A stretch of 64,000 bases of DNA. Source: Druceiella hillmani. Lineage: Eukaryota; Arthropoda; Insecta; Lepidoptera; Hepialidae. A model generated the notes under the pieces. It ran no database searches. It saw only the letters and a list, made by a program, of their open reading frames with translations, and was not told where the DNA came from. Below, one piece after another: positions 51,001 to 64,000 of this stretch. Each line of letters starts with the position of its first letter. Position 1 is the first letter of the stretch. The stretch lies in contig JAYKKI010000006.1 in NCBI GenBank assembly GCA_039881145.1, positions 9,432,501-9,496,500 on the forward strand. Reading direction: 5' to 3'. The position numbers were made by a program, and so were the translations under genes.

Positions 51001-54000
51001 ATACCAAGTAATTAGTTTTATTAAACGCTATATTTGGATTTGTACTTATGTACGCATTGAAAATGGGTCCATTTATAATTCAACTTCAACGTGTATGGTG
51101 ATGTTTATAGTGTACGAGCTAAACATCAATTAGGAGGAACACAACAAAAGACGTTTATCGTGCGCTTCTTTATTTATCTGAGTTCTCCTTTACGAGGCAC
51201 GTTGTTGTTTTATGCATGTTATAATCTTAGCTTTATCGTGCAATTGCCATTTATCTGATTATTTTACCATATTTTCAGTAAAATAGTGGCTTCTATTTTA
51301 GATATAATTAATTTCTCTCTAATTAATCTTGGAACTATTAATAAAACTGTCTTTTTTGTAATACTTATTCCACATGTTTTTCAACATATTATATAAGAGC
51401 AATTGCTGTAGTAACAGTGACCAAGTTTGTTTCAGGCTAAATTATTTTACTTAATTTTTCATTTAAAAGTCTAATCGAGAGGCGTACGCAAATTTTTCGA
51501 TAAGCAGCCGGAACTTTTCGGCCCTAAAACTTGTATTTTTCTTGGCAATATCAACTGTTAATTTTAACATTTCAAGTTACTCGTAAGCTTCAAACTGATA
51601 TTGCGTCTTTTTACTACCAGAATAATTTTGGCAATTTTTTAAGCAATATATGGTTATGTATAATCACATGTTGCTTAAAAACTCTTGCAACATAGGTTTT
51701 TTTTTATAATTAGAGGAGACATTTTAACTAAATGAGTTAATTATCGAATGAAGTGCCTTCAAAACGTGTTTATTTTCTGCCTTTGACATGGTTACTTTCT
51801 TTTATTCGAAATGTAAAAGATTGCATATGATAGTTACGGTCGCGAACGACCTTTGGGATACGGCTTTGCGTCGACTGAAGAAATATACTAATTTGTAGGC
51901 AAGATGTAATTAGTTTCTGTTTTGTCATGTTTACATGATAAACCTGAAAAGCAAAGCATTTACAATACTGACTTCCAGAATATCTTTCATTTATTTTTTT
52001 GCAAGGGATATTGCAGAATATCAACAAATAACGATAAAGAGATAAACAATAACGGTCAGTATTCTCTATTTCTTGCTTACAACCCTTCGCGGTACCCTTC
52101 GCCTTCGTACTTGGCTACTTTTGCAATATTACCTAAATTCTAAAGAGAGCATAAAACTATCTTATATTTTTTACCAAGCACATTTGTTTTACATGAATAT
52201 TGTTTGTGTGGATATTATTTTTTAAAATGTTTATAAACACTTTTAATAAAAAATAAATCTAAATTTGACCAGGTGAAGCTAGATCCAGATTTTACCTAAA
52301 ATCAATAAGACCGCTGTTGATTTAATTATTTGTCTTAATTGTTAAAATTAAAGACAACTTCTTCAATCAATAGTCGAATTTTAAATAAAAGTTGTGTTAA
52401 AATTTTGAAGTTTAAAAATAATGGAATGTCAAATAATGTTTAATTTTTCATGATAAATTACACTCTTTGCATGTACTCTGCGATAGTCGATTTAAAATTG
52501 TGTTCTTAAGTAAATAAATATCAAACCCTAACATTGCATACTTTCTACAAAACACTTTCTAAGTTTGTAATTTTTCTATCTAAACTACATCTGTTTTCAG
52601 CAGAGTTATTATGAAATAAGCTTCAATGTACAAATTCTATATATTTTATGACTAAATCTGTTTTTTAATTTTTCCACGAGCGGTTGTAACTTTCCGTAAA
52701 TTTAGTATCGATCATTTGGCAAATCCACTTCTTTCAATGTTTTCCAAAAATTATTTTTTTTCTTCAACCGCATCTCCACACTTTTAATACATTTTTAAAT
52801 AATCAAACCCTTTTCTCACGATTCTATCACCGCAACTTTTCCTATTTGATTTGAACTTAAGGTCCCGGTTAATTGTGAAAATTTAGTTTAAATGTAAAAA
52901 AAATGAACTGCCGAGTGCATTTTTACATTTATTTCAAAATAATTTCTAGCCAAAAAGAGAATTAACGTTAGCAATATGCGAAGGTCCTTATTAAACTATT
53001 TTGCATTTATACAATTTGCACCAATGAATTTGAATCTAAAATCTCACCAAAGATCTTAATGAAATGGATGTTAGATCAACAGAGTTGAAATGAATACAAA
53101 TAAAATTTTCAATTAATACACCATTTCATATTATGAGAAGATTGATAAAATCCGCCGAGGAACAGGTGTAGCAGCATATTAATTACCTTCCATGAAATAG
53201 TTATTATTTTCATATGATTGCTATATAATATGCCCATTATTTTTAAATCACCAATGTTTATATCTGTCGTTTTTGGAAGCGGCCTTAATGATGGTGATAA
53301 AATTCACGGATTAAGGAATTTCAGGATCAATAAATCGAGCGGTCAGGGTTTATTCCCAGAAAAGAAATCTTTTTAAACCTGGGTAAACGTCGGTTACCTA
53401 GGTGATATTGCAATGTTATGTGTTGTTATGTTTATTTAGAACTATACAGCCGTCAAATATAAAATAAAGTAATTATTAGCTTAATGTACGGTTTGAAATA
53501 AAGAAATGCGTAAAGAACAGTTTGCAGACTTGGTCGATATACAGATTAGGAAGCATTGTTTTCGACAGCGGGTATATGAGTGAGGGGCGGTCTCTCTTGC
53601 TTAAATGCAGTATTTATTTGCTTGTTTTGCCTACGTTGTGTTTTTAGTATCATCAGTACATTTCAACTTCTTGATCCTAAATTATTGATCGACCTCTGTC
53701 ATCGCTTTGTGATTGGACTGCTGTCGTTCAAATCCTTTTAACTTCGATATATCAGCTGTGAGTATTGAATTTTGAGTTAACTTTTTCTGCTGTATTTCAA
53801 ACTCATTAAGAGCAATGGAAAATATGTTTACCTATATATGCGACATATTTTATCAGAAGGTATTCTTGACATCAACCTGAAATGGCAGCATACACATGTA
53901 AAAATGCAGGTATTTAATTACAATTGAAACACTAGCGAATACAAAGACTTTGGTTACGCTGATTTTATTACGTTTTGATTCAATCCTCATATATTTTATG

Positions 54001-55076
54001 ATAGGAAGAAATTTCCTTCGTATTTAGTACTACTACTAGCAAATTTATTTCCTTGCTTTTAAAAAAGTTATTGATTTAACTGTAAGATTGCAGGTTGAAA
54101 TACATGTAAATGCACCAGGAAAATAAGTCAAATTGAAGTGTCCACTAATGGTTACGTTGTATCTGTCTATATATTTTTTATTGGTACTCTAGACACAATT
54201 TTTTTATTGGTATTCTTAATCTCAATGCAAAACCTCATTATATATAACATTGATATACCTCTGAAATTATCAATACAATAGCAAATATAATGTGGCTGTA
54301 AGCTGTTCGGATTTTGTCCGTATTTTATGGCTATATGACCATGAAAGTCTAATAATTAGAGGAAATTGATAATTGATAAACTGGTCTTTATGTTCAGTTG
54401 AGACGGAATAGACTCATTGGTAGAAAAATCAGTCCACGAAATTTGTATCATTTTCCTGCAGCAGCATATATCAAAGGCGTCGACACGGTCAGAATCAGCG
54501 TCATTTAGTGTTCACGTTTCCACCTCGCAGTCAAAAATTGAAAAGATAAGTGTGTTTACTAGTTTCAATTTAGTTTCTTGTGATATGTTGTGGTCTCTCT
54601 ATGCAATAGCGTCTTTGAATTCATGGACGTTCCTGTAAGTGACTGATTTTCGCATGACTCCAATATTTCTTATGACCCGTAATAAATCTGGGTAGTTGAA
54701 ATAGTCAACATCTTAATAACTGCTTTGTTTAAATCGCAATACACTTTATTGGGATTTAAAATAACGCGTTCAACTATATTCAAACTTTAAATTAATTGCT
54801 ACCGTACCTTTGCATACATATATTTCAATTACTTGTTGCTGTAATTTTGAATTCCGGTCTGTAATTTTTCATAATGTTTATGTGCCATATGTAACCAAAG
54901 TAAGAGAAATCTGCCAAGGAAGAGAAATAATTGAATACCATATATTGGATGAATTCGAAACGTACTTGTTGAAATTAATTAGAGTCACATGCAATTTATT
55001 ACACATTGATCACCAGGAAATATTCGTAATACTATGCAGGAAATATTGAAACGTACTTAAAGATAGAAGTAGATAG

Positions 55077-55080
<4 letters not shown>
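51000..55080. other. Intergenic, no gene recognised
   Basis: AT-rich sequence. Frames at 51770-52027 (minus), 54417-54638 and 54810-55049 (plus) lack recognisable motifs. Confidence 0.45.

Positions 55081-55111
<31 letters not shown>
55081..55111. repeat. (TA)n microsatellite
   Basis: Short pure TA tract. Confidence 0.95.
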
Positions 55112-55115
<4 letters not shown>

Positions 55116-55119
55116 TCTA

Positions 55120-58100
55120 TCACACCATTAAGCAATGCATCCCTATCTATACGACCAAAAGCTATTTAGTAGTGACACGTAACATCAGGTCAAAGTACAA
55201 AATTATTTTAAGTTGCTAAAAACGTTGTTAATTAAAAAAATATGGTTCTTGACTATAAAATTTCAGCTGGTTATTATAGAATAACCAATCAGTGAACATC
55301 TAGTGACGTGTCATTATCTCCTATTGGTTAGGTAGTTCATGAGTGGTCATAAAGTACATATTTTAGTTAAATTAAACTTGTAATTACCTTTACTGTGTAC
55401 AAAAATACAAAAAGTAGACTGACACCAAACCAGCCAAGTTATCGGAATACATATTAATTTTTATATTAAATACTTTCACTTATCTTCTTTCATGCTGATG
55501 TTTTTATTTCAAAGGTCACAAGTACTTGATCAATATATAATATTAAACTCAAAGTTATTATTTAATTGGACTCAACTTTTAAATAAACAGTTAGTGCATA
55601 GGATCAGTAGGTACTTCATTTATATTCTCAACGACGAATAAAATATTTCCCCTTTCTTATTAAAAGTTGATTGATGAAATAATATGTTACACCTTCAACC
55701 ACAACATCTTCAATATACATAAAAAATATTTATGGACTGCAAAATTAATATATCACAGTGGACGAAGTTTCGAAAAGACATTTCGAATATAAGACGAGTT
55801 TAACTTTTTCAAATGAGTTAATTAAAATAACTGCGGTTTTCCATTTATCAATCATTATTTGTATGGACGGTTCATTCTTTGGGCACAGTGGTATTTTGTA
55901 TATTAAATGGCTTTGATTTTTAACACAAATAAGTTTTTCTATTACAAAATAAGCTTTATTTTTCCAACTGAATTATACAATATAAATCATTAATACCCAT
56001 GTTGGACAATTATTACATATTCGTGATATTTCTTTTTGATAAAGTTTACACATTTATGAGAAATAAATGTGTTGTATTGTAAAAGTCAAAGTCATCATCA
56101 CTGTAAAGGCTTGAAGTCATAAATCAAAATGCTTCCAAAGTCATGAAAGGTGAATTGTAAAGGAATAGATAAGTAAGGAATAGGAAAGAAATAGACACAA
56201 GTCAGTGGAACTACATGATGTAGTATTATTTCTGCTTCCTTTAAGTTCTTTAGTGCAGTTGTTTACGTTAAATTGAAGATGTTTGAGAGAAGATTTATTT
56301 TAATATATATTATTTACATAATTACGCCATAACAAACGGAATATCTGGCGATGATCCTGCGACTCCTTATACGATGTTAACAGGCCATTGTACTTACACC
56401 TCTTTAAATGTGCTCATATTTATTTATGCTGAATATTTATTTATAAAATTAAATATAATTCAACGAATAACTCAGCTTGTGTAGTTGAGAATAAAGCCAG
56501 ATAAATTCTTTTACAAATATTTAGGAAATGCCAGTCCGTCTGAGGAATTTATATAGAATAAATTCCTTACGATAACACATAAAACTTTCTTAGAAAAGCC
56601 TGTAAAGAATGAGTAGATCTCATTTTACTATGGCTTTGTACCTATTTAGGCACGTGTAAATCTTCAAGATATTGGTCATCTCCATTAAACTATTTAGAAA
56701 TATTAATATTACTTTCTACCTCGTCCATTGGCTGATATGCATATCTTTGACAGTCATAAAAATTGTGAATATTTCAAGAACTGCGAAGTTCTGAATCATT
56801 GCTGTAGTTTTCAGTTAAATTTCAGGTAAAGTCTAATAAGGATATTTTTTCATCCTTTTTACTATTGTAATTTAGGTTAGAGTGGATGTAAATGCCTCTA
56901 AAATTGACTTACATAAAGTTATAAATAAATGATTTCAGAATTTTGATGACTTTTTCCTTCAAATAGTTTTCCATGCAATAAATCCTCAATTAAAAAAAAC
57001 AACTGTCCAACGCCAGTTTCGATTGTTCGCTATTGAAATAAATACGAGTTAGATGCTTTAACGGTATACTAAATTATGATAACATTTCTGACAACATTTT
57101 TAGCAACGTATTTAAAACTGAATTACATAAAATGTTGCGGAAAATATTTATGAACTTCTTATATTATATTTTCCAAATTATACTTTGTAAGAAATATGAA
57201 GGGAAAAAAATTAAGTATTTTATTTTCTCCGCTCTAAATTTTTTTTATGAATTCTGTTTAAGTGCTAACTATTCAGATATATGTATTATATCACAATTAA
57301 TATGTTTCATCACTATGCCAAATTTAAAGCATCTATGCGAAAAGGTTTTTTTGCAAAAAAGGCTGAGGCTGACCAACAAACAGGCGAAGTCGTTTAAGAT
57401 ATTTTATTAGTGTTTTTTTTTCTTCGTTTTGAGGTACGGGCCCCAAAAATGGTCATTTCTTTCCACATTTCAAAAATTAATTTCTTTTTTTTTATACGTA
57501 CAGCGTTAAACAGCAAAAAAATAAATGCAGTCTTAGGGTCGGAAATATATAAGTATCAAGAATTTGTGTGAAAATGGTGTTTGTCGTAATTCAATCGATA
57601 TTTTATCATTTCTTTTCGATTCTTTGGACTGTCTTTATTGAGGACAGGAGATTTTTTTAGCTTTAAGGATATTGAATATTTTTTTCATATAATAGATAGA
57701 ATAACATTTATGTTCTCATAAGATTTCTTAAGATTAACAAATGTAGAAATCTCAAGAATTGTTTACTTCAGCTATTATTGTAGTACAACATACGAAATAT
57801 TGTTGGGAGATGACAATTCTAATATTCAATACATTTTTATATTACAAAAGTGAGTTACTTGCTCAATGCATTAATTAAGTATTCATCAACAGCACTGTTT
57901 TAAAAGGTTCTCCTTGAGTAATAAATGTGCTCACATTACTATAATTGTTTAAAATTATTTTTATGTAAAGAAAAAGCAAGTACTTAAATATAAAAGAGCT
58001 ATCGAATTGCTATCGTTACAAATACACTATTAGAAATTAAAATAAACTGGCATTTCCCACTATTCACGAGCATTAGCATTCCATTAGTGGGACAGAGTAC

Positions 58101-59160
58101 ACGCTTTTAAAATAAAATACCAGAATATGTATTGAAATATTCAGAAAAAAATGTCATCTACATCATAATATATAATTGAAAAAATATTTACTTAAATAAG
58201 TAACGTTCATTTTATATTATATAACACTTTTTTCTTGCTGGGATATTACATCTGTTTTTGATGAACAATTTCTGTAAATTTTATTCGCTCAACAAATAAT
58301 ACATTATTAAGTGTTGATATTACTCTTCGAAAAAAAATTATCAATACTTTTAACGTACACTAGCTTCCATCGTCAAGGTTAGTTATTCCAGGAACAGTGC
58401 AAACAAAATCAGAATCAACACTCATTACCGAGTGTTAGCATTATTTGAATCAGAAATTGACTTGGCACTCAATAACTCGAAGCTTGTTTACCTACATTAC
58501 TCCTTAATTGTAGTTGCAAGTCATTATTGTTTTTATTATTATTTATGTGCTTTAATTCACATAGATCACTTTTTGGACTTATTGCCATGGGAGAAATCTC
58601 TAACGGCCAATCAAAATATCAGTTCTGCTTTGCTCGACGCGCAGCTGGGGATCATAACCGGTTCCTTGCGGGGCGCCGCGTCAACCTTTGCAGAGCGCCG
58701 GGGCACCGCTTGTGTTGGATTGATCACAAATATGCTACGGCGACAACTCATGTCATTAATGAAAATCTCGTTATCAGAAGTTTAGTATAATTTATTTAAA
58801 CAAAAATATCAATCAAATTTAATTTCACCAAGTTCTTTTATTCCCGGACACAGTGAAAGCAGTTAAACAGGTCGAAAATAGGTGCATTCAACTATCAAAC
58901 TAATTGCATGAAGTAATTTTATTAGGCTTTGCCCGTGGCTTGCTCGCGATTATTTAGTTCTAAGGTGACGTTTTCCTTCCACAATCATGTTTTATCTCAA
59001 GCATAGCCTTGACCGGAATAATGCACCTGTTAAATACGAGTAGAACTCTATCTACTATCAACAAAATAACTTATTTAGCTAAAATCGGATTTTTAATAAT
59101 AACATTCAATTTTAATGCACGTAACAATTTTAATAAGTAAATGAATGATTAGTACATATA
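55120..59160. other. Intergenic; GC-rich patch at 58.59-58.75 kb
   Basis: No gene recognised. A frame at 58432-58785 crosses a GC-rich patch (CGGGGCGCCGCG and neighbours) whose origin I cannot name; its composition suggests a mobile-element fragment. Confidence 0.4.
56205..56252 (+). repeat. Foldback MITE, arm fragment (copy 5)
   Basis: ACTACATGATGTAGTATTA and TTCTGCTTCCTTTAAGTTCT match the outer arm of the foldback MITE with several substitutions, an older copy. Confidence 0.6.
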
Positions 59161-59163
59161 CAT

Positions 59164-59546
59164 GGCGTCCGGGATTAAATGTCGGTCAAAAAAAGACGCT
59201 ATTCGTTGGCTATAAAGGAATAAATTGTCGTTGAAATAAATCGTAAAACACGCCCATTTTCTAACCGAGTGTAAAAAAATGTCTTACATATAACACTCTT
59301 CCCAATACGTGCTCGGAACGCGGTACTTACTCGAGCAGCTAGACGTCTTCGTTGCTTTTTGCTGGTTATTCCCCTGAGCGGTACTGAATAATGTGCACGT
59401 GTATGAAAAAGTTGACAAATAATTATGAATATTTTTTAAAATTTTCTAGAAAAAAAAACATCTTTTAAATTTTATTTTAATAACAATCAACTAATTTTCT
59501 GCCAACGAATAAAGTATTTCTTTATCCGATCCTTATTCCCGGACAC
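59164..59546. mobile_element. Possible short TIR element
   Basis: GGCGTCCGGGATTAA at 59164 faces TTATTCCCGGACACC ending near 59546. The imperfect inverted ends enclose about 380 nt with no coding sequence. The right-end motif also occurs alone near 58841 and, more diverged, near 58385 and 63682. Confidence 0.35.
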
Positions 59547-59872
59547 CGCGTAGACATATTATATTATAATCATATACTATGAAAAATGTTAGAAATTAGT
59601 AACGATAATATTTATTAAAAGAATTAAAATAATACCTTATCCAATGTATATAATAACGCAGTAATAATGTAAAAAAAAGCTTAAAAATAAATTAAACGAG
59701 ACATTACTTTTACGATGTATTAGCCAACAGGAAAATATTCTTTCAAACAAACGTTAGAAACACAATGATATTGGTACCGTCTTCTTGTTTTGCTTTAAAA
59801 ATTATGATACACTTTGAATTTTTTTAAATAATTTCAGCTTTAACACATCGGATTTGTTTTAAAAAAAAATAG

Positions 59873-60015
59873 GACCTAGATTTCTAGTTGTATTATAGGA
59901 TCTTCAGGTGGGCTATTAGCAAAGATGTTGTAATACAACGAAATCTAGGTCGTGGTAAAGAACTTAAAGAAAGTAGAAATAATACTACATCACGTAGTTT
60001 CATTTAATTGTGAAT
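59873..60015. mobile_element. Foldback MITE, left arm shortened (copy 4)
   Basis: A shortened left arm (GACCTAGATTTCTAGTTG, CTTCAGGTGGG) is followed by a complete right arm ending CATTTAATTGTGAA and TA. Confidence 0.8.
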
Positions 60016-60044
60016 AATGAATTTCTATTTCTGTTTGTATGAGG

Positions 60045-60070
60045 CACTCGCCTATGTCGATAGGCGAGTG
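60045..60070. repeat. 10-bp perfect hairpin, 6-nt loop
   Basis: CACTCGCCTA, TGTCGA, TAGGCGAGTG. GC-rich stem just outside MITE copy 4. Confidence 0.8.
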
Positions 60071-60079
60071 TGTTATATA

Positions 60080-61080
60080 TTCGGAACTGCAGTTATTTTC
60101 ACTGGATAGTATATACAAATGTAGAATTCATCATTCCCAATTGTGACTTAAGCGATTTTTCCAAGATTATGAATAAGCAAATTGAAATTATGTTTTTTAC
60201 GCCTATCTGTATGTTATTCCCTCGTAGACTTAAATAGTTTAGTGGCCATTGTATTTAATATTACTTTGTTTTTTAATTTTTGTTTAAAACAAATCCGATT
60301 TTGTTAGATAAGGTCAGAAAGTATGCAAGTCCTTATGATCACTAAGAACCTAGGTAACTTAATTTAAGCTAGTGGTAATCAGAAAGTATATTTATAATCT
60401 CTGTTACATTACTGCAGGTCGCAGATAACTGGCGGTGTGCACACTATAAAGTATACTTTTTTATAACCATTTACTTCACTTTTAGTGGTCAAGGATTTTA
60501 TATTTTTTCTTTTTCCTCTTTTTTCTGGTCTCTAAATTTTTTTTTAGAAATATCCTTTAGCCAGAAACAAACTTATAACATCCATGTATCGATTATCGTA
60601 TAAGAGTATTTTAATTAAATTCTGCTCGATTCCATAAGGCTCGAATTGAATTTTATTGGCAGATAACTTGAATCTTAGCTAAATTTGAGAAGCGATTTGA
60701 AATAATGCAGTTAAAGAAAAAGTGATTAAAAATGAATATCGTTATGAAGCTTGAAATAATGTAAAAATACTCCGAATATTACGTAGTTTATTCGTAATTA
60801 CATCTGTCATACAAAAGTTGGTTTTTTATATTCCATTTGGAAATTATATTTTTCAGCATTGGCTTGTGTGATTTTTTTATTGCCTTTAGTTGTAGATTTC
60901 ATGCTGATGTGCACGAATTGATAAAAAAAATTTCCAAGAATGGAAGAGACCCAAGGACTATGGAAGCACGAATTGTGGAAATAGCATCAGTAGTTGCGAC
61001 GGAAAATAGAATTTGTAGTAAATATTGTTGGTGGAAAATGATAATGGATTATTTGTAAATAAGTTTTATAACCATGTATT
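60080..61080. other. Intergenic upstream of GrD, no gene recognised
   Basis: No coding similarity. Unlike the other paralogues, the 60 nt before the GrD ATG contains no TCAGT element. Confidence 0.45.
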
Positions 61081-61091
61081 AGGGAGCTGCG

Positions 61092-63435
61092 ATGGCGAAT
61101 ATCGGAGTGGAACGTTCGATAAAAATAGCCTTAAACCTTTGACAATTACGCAGTCATTTTACTTTATGAAAAAGAATTGTCTTTTGCCAATGAATAAATT
61201 TGAATGCTACTACAAGTCGTGTGTTGCGTCATTTGTTATAATTCTTATGTGTTATTTTCACCCACGTATTACTAATGTCGATATTATAGTTCCTAAAGGA
61301 GATTACGGGTAACCTTAATAGATATTTTTAACCCTTGAATCTGGATTCATTTTATATTTAAAAATTTGTTCAATATAATGAGCAGAAAGATGAATACAAT
61401 CGGTGTGAAGCACCGACTCGTTGACAAAACGTATGTGTATGTAAACATGAAGATAATTTATTTTATAATCATGATACTCTTTCTGGTATTTCATAGCGCT
61501 ATTCAAATCGCGGAGCACTTCTGTCTACATTCAAGACACACAGTCGTCGGTAGAATTAATAATATACTCATTTTGTGTGCAGCGACCACCAAATTAAATA
61601 TTTTCTAACAGTTAGTTAGATTGGTTAGAATTCGGTTTTATACCTAATAAAAAATATTAAGCAAGAACAATGGAACTGATGAAGATCCTGTCATTTGTGT
61701 TAATGTGATCAACAATGTTTTACTCGATATAACCAATCACGTTGTGAAAAGTATTATCAGAATTATTGACATGTATAAAGCTTACAACAAGCTATTATAA
61801 GTTTGCGGTATGTTAAGTTTAGTGTTCAGTGTTCAGGTAATTAGTAAATAAATATTTTTTCCAGTATATTTTATTGAGTTTAATAATAAAAAAAATAAAG
61901 CGATGATCAAGATGATAAAATATATAGGCGTAAAATATAATGCGTTATAATGTTAAGAATTTTGAAAAAAAATTGATCTTAATTTATTAAAAAAATTCGT
62001 AGAATATTACCAAAATAAATGAGATCAAATACATAAAGCTCTTTTCCAGTTACACCAGTTTCCTAATTTAGCACATATGTGGCAACAGTAGTACCAAGTT
62101 AAATTCAGTAATATTTGTTTTTCAACTATTCTTCTTCACTGCTGGATATCTGATATAAACCTTGACAGGGAATGATCAGATTCGGCGATTTGTTCTAAAT
62201 CAGGTATTATTATGATATTCTCTGGAAAAAAAAGTATTTAATTACCTACATCCAATACCCACACCAACATATAAAGGAGTAAATGTAAATCGACATTCCT
62301 TTTTTACATTCCATATAATGTTCAATATCGATTGTGTTAAAAGTGCACATGAAAAAAGAAAATTGTTACTTTAATTAATAAGGAAATTATATTTTTGACA
62401 TGTACTGTTTGAGACAAAATAACAAGTAACGATTTTGTGTTACGAAGTAAACAGAAGATAACAGTAACGGTTATGAGTAAGAAGGTAACAGAGTTGCAAG
62501 TTTGCTGGTAGTAGTGCAAATTTATGTTATTATAGCCAGAAATGTTAATATGAAAACGGGTAACTTTTTTTGGTAAGTTGCATGAACTTGTTTGTTTGTA
62601 GTAAATTATTTATTACTGTAATATTTAATTTTTAGTGGTTAATGTAATTATTTATTTATTTGAATGTTTACGATGTCTTTACAATTAAGGAGGACATAAA
62701 CTGACATCTTCACGACACCCATTTGCTCGGGGCACGCATAATTTAAGTACATTCTTAATATCAATCTTATTTACAACTACGTAAATTTCCATGTAAGAAA
62801 TATTAGGTCACATGTAAACAGGGGGACGCATGTCTCCTATCACAACTCCAGCCACATGAGTTTCATAACATAATTACATCGTGGCGCTATTTGATTCGAC
62901 TCATATCTTGTCGACTGATAAGAAACGCAAGATATAGAAATGGGGGTGCTTGGAAAGTAAATCAATAAAAAACATGGAGACGATTAATAAGAAAATATGT
63001 GTTTATAATTCAATCAGTGATAAAATATATTGTTACACGTCAGTGACAAAAACAATAAAATTAATGGATTCCATTTAATCGATATACAACTACGTCAAAA
63101 ACTTTAAGATTCTGATGAAATCCTATTTCTTCTAACCAACAATCCCTGACGTCTTTGTGTTTTATTGCTTATGTGGACTGCTTTGCAATGGGGACTGTTA
63201 AAAAAAGTTCTCGCAACTAAACTTGGTTCTTATAGAGACGATAAAGTTAACGATCCCATAGCTTGTTGCAGGATACACAGAGTGCGACAATCGTATATTT
63301 TTTTAATAATGTGGTAATTTTTCTAATTCACGATCATATATATGCCTGTCTATTCTATGCTGAATATATTCAAGCTGAAAGAACTGAAATTATAAAGACG
63401 ATAAGTAAGCTTTTGGTGACACGCCGCTTTCATAG
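61092..63435 (+). pseudogene. Gustatory receptor GrD pseudogene (exons 1-3; exon 4 off window)
   Basis: Closest to GrC. Exon 1 is about 61092-61836: MANIGVERS start, frameshift from a missing A in the run at 61121-61125, then NSLKPLTITQSFYFMKKNCL, RINNILILCAATTKLNIF, DEDPVICVNVINNVLLDI and VFSVQ with donor gtaatt preserved. Stops occur within, for example after KLNIF. Exon 2 is 62126-62203 (78 nt): acceptor CAG has become CAA (62123-62125) and one codon is TAA, but donor gtatta is kept. Exon 3 starts at 63272 after ttgcag and carries AEYIQAERTEII and ISKLLVTRRF, with what looks like a 4-nt insertion before the donor near 63435. Exon 4 is expected beyond 64000. Multiple independent lesions make this a dead gene. 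Confidence 0.9.
61837..63271 (+). other. Introns 1 and 2 of GrD pseudogene
   Basis: Intron 1 is 61837-62125 and intron 2 is 62204-63271; no other feature is recognised. The minus-strand frame at 62337-62519 has no motif. Confidence 0.5.
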
Positions 63436-64000
63436 GTATTTTGTAATGTAAATTTGAAGAGTACTTATTTAGTTTCACGCATACAGGTTTTACATTAATT
63501 TTATGATTTTACAATATTAATTTTATCAAATTTTAACTACGATCCTTGTCTCTTACCACATCGAATTCCTCATAACGGAATTTATAAAATATATTCGACA
63601 GTTATCTCATTCTTTAGCAATGTCACGGAAAAGTAACGCAACTTGAAATTAATATAAACCGTAATGCCTTAGAAACTGTTTTATTCCGGGTACAATGAGA
63701 TATATTTGAAAGAGACGCGCCATGTATTATGTGGGTTTGATTAATACTAAATTACTTATCAAACCTATTAGTTTCCACAAAAACCAGATCCAAATTGAAA
63801 AATTTGAATGGTAACAATGATAAATGGATAGATTAACTTGTGAATCATTTATTGTATACTGACGATGAAGGTGATTTAAACATGCTGTGGACAATATGGT
63901 ACTGTCATGAATTTTGATACAGATAAATGTAAAATAAATTAGTTTGAAAAAGAAAATATTCAGTACCACTATTACGAATTAAAAGATGGACACAAAATTT
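63436..64000. other. Probable intron 3 of GrD pseudogene
   Basis: No exon 4 signature (CGxFVLD, VLAQF) found on the plus strand. A TTATTCCGGGTACAATG motif near 63681 resembles the 58.8 and 59.5 kb repeats. Confidence 0.4.

Noticed and set aside
57132..57410. 92-codon plus-strand frame rich in Phe/Ile/Lys
   Set aside because: Composition fits AT-rich background; no motif and no paralogue in the window.
58432..58785. 117-codon frame crossing a GC-rich patch
   Set aside because: No domain recognised, and composition changes abruptly in mid-frame. A mobile-element fragment is more likely.

Overview
This is an AT-rich (roughly 30% GC by eye), intron-containing eukaryotic window from an arthropod, almost certainly an insect. 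The evidence is a cluster of insect-type gustatory receptor (Gr, 7tm_7) genes carrying the C-terminal TYhhhhhQF motif, plus remnants of insect-type transposable elements (RTE-like and R1/Jockey-like LINEs, piggyBac, a FLYWCH/SWIM MULE, foldback MITEs) and many (TA)n microsatellites. The order cannot be fixed from the sequence. Nothing looks bacterial; I see no CRISPR array, rRNA or convincing tRNA.

The only host genes I can defend are five members of one Gr subfamily. Two are intact on the minus strand: GrA (14754-21499) and GrB (44655-48705). Each has four exons of identical length (765, 78, 154 and 173 nt) encoding 389 residues. The 78-nt second exon, which carries most of TM5, is too short for simple ORF calling and was found by comparing paralogues. 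GrC (minus, 1421-2550) shows exons 1-2; the rest lies off the left edge. GrD (plus, 61092-63435) is a decayed pseudogene closest to GrC. GrE (plus, 34623-34850) is a 5' fragment closest to GrA/GrB. Conserved 5' flanks with a TCAGT-like initiator lie just upstream of A, B, C and E.

Layout. 1-3 kb: GrC and its 5' flank. 3-14.5 kb: intergenic, with one foldback-MITE arm (3.6 kb), a decayed RTE-like LINE (5.26-6.5 kb), a dispersed repeat pair (10.5 and 13.7 kb) and a perfect hairpin (11.9 kb). 14.5-24.6 kb: GrA duplication unit, with a roughly 2.1-kb MULE insertion inside intron 3. 24.6-34.5 kb: intergenic with (TA)n and (TG)n tracts, short repeats and a piggyBac remnant (31.3-32.8 kb). 34.6 kb: GrE. 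37.2-38.1 kb: a GC-rich R1/Jockey-like LINE 3' end between microsatellites. 42.4-42.9 kb: a decayed, unrecognised reading frame. 43.25 kb: a full-length foldback MITE. 44.4-51.0 kb: GrB duplication unit, with a LINE RT relic in intron 2. 51-61 kb: mostly empty, with MITE copies near 56.2 and 59.9 kb. 61-63.4 kb: GrD.

The window is best read as a segment of a chemoreceptor birth-and-death array: tandem and inverted duplication of whole transcription units including introns and flanks, followed by pseudogenisation and transposon insertion. I do not see a new multi-gene system. The most useful results are the reconstructed gene models, the micro-exon, the putative core promoter, and the insertion inferred from paralogous intron length.
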